A stretch of 64,000 nt of DNA from contig JAHQIW010007363.1 of the NCBI GenBank assembly GCA_019055375.1, forward strand, positions 1 through 64,000, written 5' to 3'. The notes under the pieces are model-generated. The model saw only the letters and a list, made by a program, of their open reading frames with translations. It did not search any database and had not been told where the DNA came from. This document shows positions 59,560 through 64,000 of the stretch, piece by piece. This DNA is from Parelaphostrongylus tenuis. Lineage: Eukaryota; Nematoda; Chromadorea; Rhabditida; Metastrongylidae. How positions within the stretch are numbered: the first letter of the stretch is position 1; each line of letters starts with the position of its first letter. Both the position numbers and the translations under genes were made by a program.

Positions 59560-59632
59560 CTCGGTGGCCTAGTGGTAATACGTGCCCCATGCATGAGTTG
59601 AACGTGGAGTTCAACTCCCGCCTAGGAACAAA
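59560..59632 (+). repeat. tRNA-like SINE head, family C
   Basis: GGCCTCGGTGGCCTAGTGG, then GAGTTCAACTCCCG. It corresponds to 25568-25641 in the intact HOP2 intron and is too degenerate for a tRNA gene. Confidence 0.6.
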
Positions 59633-60269
59633 AGCATTGCATATTACTCAGTATCCTTCCATATACAGAGAAGTGACACCACGGCACCGCTATAACAGCG
59701 GCAAAATAAAAGTTCTTGTAAATTTGATAACCTAAAGAAAACGTTCCGGCAAAAACATAATGTTATTAAAAGACCTCCCAGATGGTTCACCACTTCATCG
59801 TAGCTAGGAGTTGTTCCTGGGTGTCGGATTGCGAAGTACAGAAGGGGTTGAGCCCTCTGACAGAGCTACCCAAGCTCAGAGGAAGTCTAACGTTTCCACT
59901 AGGTAAGCCCAGCTAAGAGTAAACCATATCAGGAATAGGTGGTAACCGCCCTTTGATCTATAAGGGCCGGCGACTTCTGTAATGTAGTGATGATCAGAGG
60001 AGGCCCCGGCTAGGCTTACCTTGGGATTCCAAGAACAAAGCAGCTAAATCAGCGCAGTTTCCCCGTGGTGGAGCCCGCACTATCAGTGAAGGAGGGCCGT
60101 CCAAGTATCGAAGTTCCAAGTAAGAAAACGCTCCGGAGGTACTCACTTGAATGGCGTAAAAGATTTCCCGCCTTTCGATCACCTTCTCCTTCAACATAGC
60201 CGATGCTGCCGAGACTCCCGCACTTTCAGAACCACCTAAGAACACATTTTTATCAATTTAATGAAACAT

Positions 60270-60505
60270 GGGGGGTTATTTGAGGTGATGTGAAGCATAT
60301 CTGTCCTTTATAAGGACTCGCCGTGGCCTTCCGCTAAATCGAGTCAGTGCTGCTTATCTTCCCAGACAAGTTTGAGATCACTCTAGTGCCACTTTACCGA
60401 CCTCTGAGAAATGGATGGCTCGGTGAGCCATAAGCGCGAGATCGAACCATCGACCTTGTGTGCGACGCAGGCACCTTTAACCACTGCGCCACATGCGTTG
60501 CATTC
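60270..60505 (-). repeat. tRNA-derived SINE, family B
   Basis: The minus strand has A box GTGGCGCAGTGGTTAAAGG and B box GGTTCGATCTC, the clearest tRNA-like promoter in the family. The body with CTTGTCTGGGAAGATAAGC follows. Confidence 0.7.
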
Positions 60506-60727
60506 AAACATACAAATGACACACAGACAAAACAACGTAGAACAAACAGAAGAACAAATATGTGAATGTAGATCAATATATAAGTAAATAAACGAAGAAA
60601 CATAACAAATGACATACGGTTTTTGCGAATTTTACTGGAGATTCGTAAAGACACCAGTCGCGCTATAAACCCTGTTCTGCCCAATCATTCCTTAGGTTTT
60701 ACGGCGCATTCTGGAAAAGGGAAAGAA

Positions 60728-60895
60728 TGGAAGAGAAATGAAGAGAGAGAGAGAGTGTGAGAGAGAGGGGGGGGGGAGAGAGAAAGGGAGTGATAAGGGA
60801 GACAGAGAGTGAGAGAGAGAGAAAGGGAGGAAGAGGGGGTGAGAGAGAGAGAGACAGAGAACAAAGGAGATAGGAAAGAAAAGAAAAGGAAAGTG
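60728..60895. repeat. purine (GAGA) tract
   Basis: About 170 bp of GAGA-rich sequence with a short G run. It lies between the counterparts of HOP2 exons 2 and 1. Frames here are low-complexity artefacts. Confidence 0.9.
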
Positions 60896-61184
60896 AGCAG
60901 AACTCATCGAACCAAGAGGACGAGAGGGACCACAAAAAAGTCGACTAGACGTACCTCTCTGCGCTTCGAATTCCTCTTGAACATTTCCCGAGGAGCTTTA
61001 GTTGACGAAAAGACGACCTTTGAAAAGAGCAGTTCTGTTAATTAAACGGATACAAGCGAGCCATCGGAATTCAAAAACTCCGATCAAAGGCGTTTATCGC
61101 GCTCTAATCAAAATGGCGGGAACCCTTCGTATTTTAAAATCGAGCCTGGGGCTTATTTTTCTCTTCGTTTCTTTCCTACTTTCC

Positions 61185-61187
<3 letters not shown>

Positions 61188-61241
<54 letters not shown>
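61188..61241. repeat. (TC)n microsatellite
   Basis: An almost pure run of about 26 TC units. It takes the same relative position, between HOP2 and ESCO, as the long pyrimidine tract of block 1. Confidence 0.95.
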
Positions 61242-61244
<3 letters not shown>

Positions 61245-61384
61245 TTCTCCTTTCATCTCTTTTCTTTCCGTTTTTTCTCCCTACAGTGAATCTTTCACCA
61301 TTGGGTATATTTGTAACCTCATCTCACCGCTAAGAAGAGTTAAAATAAAGAGAACTGGTGATGATCACATCCAATATCTGTCAG

Positions 61385-61600
61385 TATAACTGGCATCCGT
61401 GCCGACACGACTTGTCAGGTCAAACCGCTGACGGTTGGTTGCTAACAGAGTGATGCGTTGTAGCGTAGAAAAAATGGTGACAGAACAAGTGTCGGTAGCG
61501 CAATGGATTAGAGCACGCGCCCTCGCATAGGCTGAATTGCGGGTTCGAGTCCCGCCTGATGCAAGAGTTTTGCACATCACTGAACATCATTGAGTGCATC
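61385..61600 (+). repeat. tRNA-derived SINE, family A, reference copy
   Basis: The 5' part has CAAACCGCTGACGGTTGGTT. The head has A box GTAGCGCAATGGATTAGAG and B box GGGTTCGAGTCCCGC with a well-paired T stem (tRNA-Arg-like). It is followed by GCAAGAGTTTTGCACATC. The acceptor stem does not pair well, so it is a SINE and not a tRNA gene. Confidence 0.7.
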
Positions 61601-61969
61601 TGTAACATCTTCTGCCTGCTGAAAAGCGGTCAAAATCATAAGAGTTTGTGTTGTTTACATGAATTTTTTCGTCGTTCTGTATCTCCATATGTCGATAGGT
61701 CAAGATTCTAGCCCACTAGTCCTGTCGAATTTTTGTACTGCAGATTTTTCGTCGTATCAGAAGCTATATAGTTTCACTAAAGGAGAGCTAGTCTTATTCT
61801 CAGTGATTTTGAATTTTTCAGCTTGTAATACTCAATTTGTTTGTCAGGAGAGTGCGATACGGGAGTTTGAATTGGCACTACTATGGTATCTGATGGACAA
61901 TCGAATGGCAGAAATCAGAGCGTGAGTTGGTCTCTTAAACCTTCAAGGACCATATGGTACGTTTCGTAC

Positions 61970-62110
61970 CACGCCGCGCGACGTCAAATCTCACCCGGCT
62001 ACTGTAATGGCGGCGTCGCGTGTCGTGGAAAGGCAGGCAGACAGCCAAACATGCATGCACAGACGTGCTGATGCCGCCTGCCTTCAACTGCCGCGCAAGC
62101 GACGGCGCGA
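61970..62110 (+). repeat. GC-rich interspersed repeat shared with 24470-24600
   Basis: Starts with CCGCGCGACGTCAAATCTC and contains ATGGCGGCGTCGCGTGTCG and GGCAGACAGCCAAACATGC. Its arginine-rich frame runs into the ESCO exon frame by chance, so an ATG at 62007 should not be used as the ESCO start. Confidence 0.65.
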
Positions 62111-62187
62111 CGCCGCCTGCCTATCAGCGGTGGTCTTCGAAGGGTTAAAGGGTTTTCACTACTTCCTCCATCATATGGTGTTTTTAG

Positions 62188-62420
62188 ATGAGGTTATAAA
62201 CGCTAAGAGAATGCAAGGGCAAAGACGAGTCACCGATTTCTTTGCTTCATCGTCTTCACAGAAAACACCTCCTCTGAACTGCAGGAGACCCATCTTTGAA
62301 CTTGCTGGAAGTAAGCCGACTGTTAAGAAAAAGCGAATGAGGCTTTCTGTAGACGAACGTGATTCGAAACAAACCATCCTCGATGTTGGCCAGAAGTGTG
62401 GAGGGCAGTACTGTAAGCAG
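62188..62420 (+). CDS. ESCO: ESCO/Eco1 cohesin acetyltransferase, one open exon
   Basis: Cohesin N-acetyltransferases acetylate SMC3 to establish sister-chromatid cohesion in S phase. One 77-codon exon is seen, acceptor GTGTTTTTAG and donor CAG|GTACGA, entering in phase 1 and leaving in phase 0. It contains a PCNA-binding PIP box QRRVTDFF (62220-62243), a basic linker, and the start of the family's C2H2 zinc finger (ILDVGQKCGGQYCKQ at the exon end, where CGM-x-Y would follow in the next exon). I could not find that next exon, the acetyltransferase domain or the first exon. They may lie beyond the window or be lost, so this is a partial gene and possibly a relic. Its mirror copy at 29928-30145 is broken. 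Confidence 0.65.
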
Positions 62421-62480
62421 GTACGATTTAGATTTGTTATAGTGAACATTATTATTCACTGAAAGAGTGATAGCAAAACA

Positions 62481-62560
62481 GGAGCCGCGGTGGTGCAGTG
62501 GTTAGCACGCTCCTCTTGATAAGCGTTAGACGCGGGTTCAGATCCCTCCGAGGTGCAGCG
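62481..62560 (+). repeat. tRNA-like SINE head, family C
   Basis: GCCGCGGTGGTGCAGTGGTT (A box) and GGGTTCAGATCCC (B-box-like). It is shared with 30205-30300 after the broken ESCO exon. Not a functional tRNA: the T stem and acceptor do not pair fully. Confidence 0.6.
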
Positions 62561-62827
62561 TCACCCACATTCTTGGATAATCTATATAATCATTACTGTC
62601 GCAATTTGATAAAGATAAATCGGTCAGCGGATCTTTCTTTACGCTAATAGCTTCAACGGGAAATGTAAGAATTACCTCACAAACTGCCTTTTTATTTAGC
62701 ATTTCTCCTTTATTTAGTATCTGTCTACCTATTCAATCCGTCTCATCGACGGTTTTTTAAACGTCGCTTTAAGCATTCAATATAGTCTGTGAGAATATCG
62801 AGAGCCTTTCGAAGTCAGTACGTTAGA

Positions 62828-63216
62828 GCCATACGTACGTTTTGGAGGTGTCGCCCGCCTCATGAGAGTGACCCACGCCCCACACGGAGCTCTACTTTAT
62901 AGCAAGGGTATGGAGAAACGTTACCCCTGGTGATAGCACATGGTATTGTGTTATCGCCATTTTTCCAGTCGATGGTTTACGACTGGTAGAGAAAATGTAG
63001 AAATCCATCTCATCGCCTGTTCAAGGTGATATGATTGATGAAATGGGTTCTTGCATATTCACTACGAGCCGTAATCCTTCGACTGGAAAAAAGTGGTGAT
63101 AACACAATATCATATGCTATCACCACAAATAACGTCTCTCCATCACAGCTATAAAGTAGGGTTCAGTATGGGGCGTGAGCCACCGATGAAGCGGGCAAGA
63201 CGCCGAAACGTACGTA
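62828..63216. mobile_element. foldback element with about 140-bp inverted arms
   Basis: The left arm 62828-62971 (GCCATACGTACGTTTTGGAGG to TTTTTCCAGTCGA) is repeated inverted at 63078-63216 (TCGACTGGAAAAAAGTGG to CGCCGAAACGTACG). The arms are about 80-85% alike by eye. The 106-bp interior contains CATCTCATCGCC and its near complement. Non-autonomous, with no coding sequence. Confidence 0.8.
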
Positions 63217-63419
63217 TGACTCTGTCGTACGGACCCCCGAAAGGCTCTAAAGGTTCTCTTAGAATATATCTATTTAATGTTATCATTGGATTATTTAATT
63301 GAAAAAACGGTACTTTTCCGTTATTCGTGCCCATTTTGAGCCCCTTAGGAAGAAGGGTTCTTGGCATTTTTTAGTGTTTTAGTAGTTATTGAATAGTCAA
63401 ATCTCGAGGACTGAATGGT

Positions 63420-63960
63420 GTGCTTTATTTTCAAAACGGCCCTCACTGCGCTGTTACATTGAAAGTGAAATCCTGCATTCGAGCATATTTTGCTGGCAAG
63501 ACTCTTCTCCTAAACTTCTAATAGTGATTGGATAATTTGAATCTCAGCAATTCTAATGGTATATTTGGATTGTCAGAAAGACTTTATTGTGCTGTGGCAG
63601 CCAAAAGAAGGTTGGGTTTTGCACTTTGCGCGCATTTTTTGCACCGGTATGACTGATATGTCGATCGCGCGGCTGATTCATCGCATAGTAAAGGTGCCAA
63701 TGTTGCGAAATCTCATCCGTATGCCAGAGCGAAGAATGCACGTCAAGTGCAAAATGTAATTCTAGTTTGGTTGCTACAACGCGTACGAAGGTCCAAGATC
63801 CAAGCACACCATTGAAATTTCCGAGATTTAAGCTACCGAAGATGAATAAAACCTTTGAAAAGACCAAAATACGCGTTTTTGCCAAGGACTGGAATGAATA
63901 CGGACGATGGAAAATTACCAAGAAAAAAACTTTAGTGCGATATGATGTATTCGATAGAAA
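63420..63960. repeat. family R repeat unit(s)
   Basis: Units with CCCTCACTGCGCTGTTACATTG, GACTCTTCTCCTAAACTTCT and AAGCTACCGAAGATG. The frames at 63553-63921 on the minus strand and 63556-63759 on the plus strand follow the repeat. Confidence 0.4.
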
Positions 63961-64000
63961 ATGTGAGGGATGTGAGGATGCACGAGGAGCATCACAACCG

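Larger units (their letters stand above)
56400..60983 (-). pseudogene. decayed second copy of HOP2
   Basis: Exon counterparts in the same order as the intact gene: about 60983-60950 (ATG kept, two bases longer, so out of frame), about 60705-60620 (NRVYSATGVFTNL, then a TAA), 60238-60149 (one-base deletion), 59177-59058 (ENYEVCDEGAIADFD), about 58965-58890 and about 56480-56400 (MEMLNRIMEILPVSKKEL, then a stop). Some splice sites survive (GTGAGT at about 60148, TTTGAG acceptor at 59178). It cannot encode HOP2. Introns share SINE insertions with the intact gene. Confidence 0.82.

Noticed and set aside
61490..61562. Functional tRNA-Arg gene
   Set aside because: The T arm is good, but the acceptor stem does not pair and the same flanks recur in several SINE copies.
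62007..62187. Arginine-rich N-terminus joined to the ESCO exon
   Set aside because: The stretch is an interspersed repeat also found at 24470-24600, and a good splice acceptor separates it from the ESCO sequence.
63553..63921. 122-residue minus-strand frame at the right edge
   Set aside because: It lies within family R repeat sequence and has no recognisable domain.
1..64000. CRISPR arrays, prokaryotic operons or phage genes
   Set aside because: No direct-repeat/spacer array and no Shine-Dalgarno-led gene runs are present; spliced genes and SINEs identify the DNA as animal nuclear sequence.

Overview
The window is nuclear DNA of a nematode, most likely a parasitic strongylid (hookworm-like) worm. 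The reasons are small exons with GT..TTTCAG-type introns, long introns filled with repeats, small secreted cysteine-rich genes in clusters, a TIL-domain inhibitor gene, and many mariner, Penelope-like, RTE-like and tRNA-derived SINE remnants. There are no operons or long ORFs. Almost every gene here is split into short exons, so the gene models below were assembled by hand from splice sites, reading phase and protein resemblance. The species itself is an inference.

Layout. 0.4-1.5 kb: a tentative multi-exon gene. 6-15 kb: secreted 8-cysteine gene copy A1 (8593-10543), a related 8-cysteine module B1 (11250-11734) and a TIL-domain protease inhibitor gene (14404-14860). 16-30 kb: METTL6-like tRNA methyltransferase (minus, 18370-21425), meiotic HOP2/PSMC3IP (minus, 21698-28942), and a broken ESCO/Eco1 cohesin-acetyltransferase exon (plus, 29928-30145). 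30-38 kb: repeats and mariner remnants. 38-42 kb: 8-cysteine gene copy A2 and a broken B module. 43.9-44.3 kb: a tentative small two-exon gene. 46.5-46.9 kb: a METTL6 fragment. 47.9-52 kb: 8-cysteine gene copy A3 and a broken B module. 54-62.5 kb: a second, decayed METTL6-HOP2 pair followed by an open ESCO exon (62188-62420).

The order A-B-METTL6-HOP2-ESCO occurs in block 1 (about 6-30 kb). It recurs in part at about 37-47 kb (A-B-METTL6 fragment) and again at about 47-62.5 kb (A-B-METTL6 fragment-HOP2 remnant-ESCO). The window is therefore an old tandem segmental duplication of a block of roughly 10-20 kb. The secreted 8-cysteine gene stayed open in all three blocks. Module B, TIL, METTL6 and HOP2 survive only in block 1. 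The ESCO exon is open only in the last block. SINE insertions shared between copies show that they were present before the duplication.

Functionally, the A/B proteins and the TIL protein are predicted to be secreted. METTL6 acts on tRNA, HOP2 in meiotic recombination and ESCO in sister-chromatid cohesion. HOP2 and ESCO are arranged head to head. One single-base homopolymer difference in HOP2 exon 2 breaks its frame and is either an assembly error or a real lesion.
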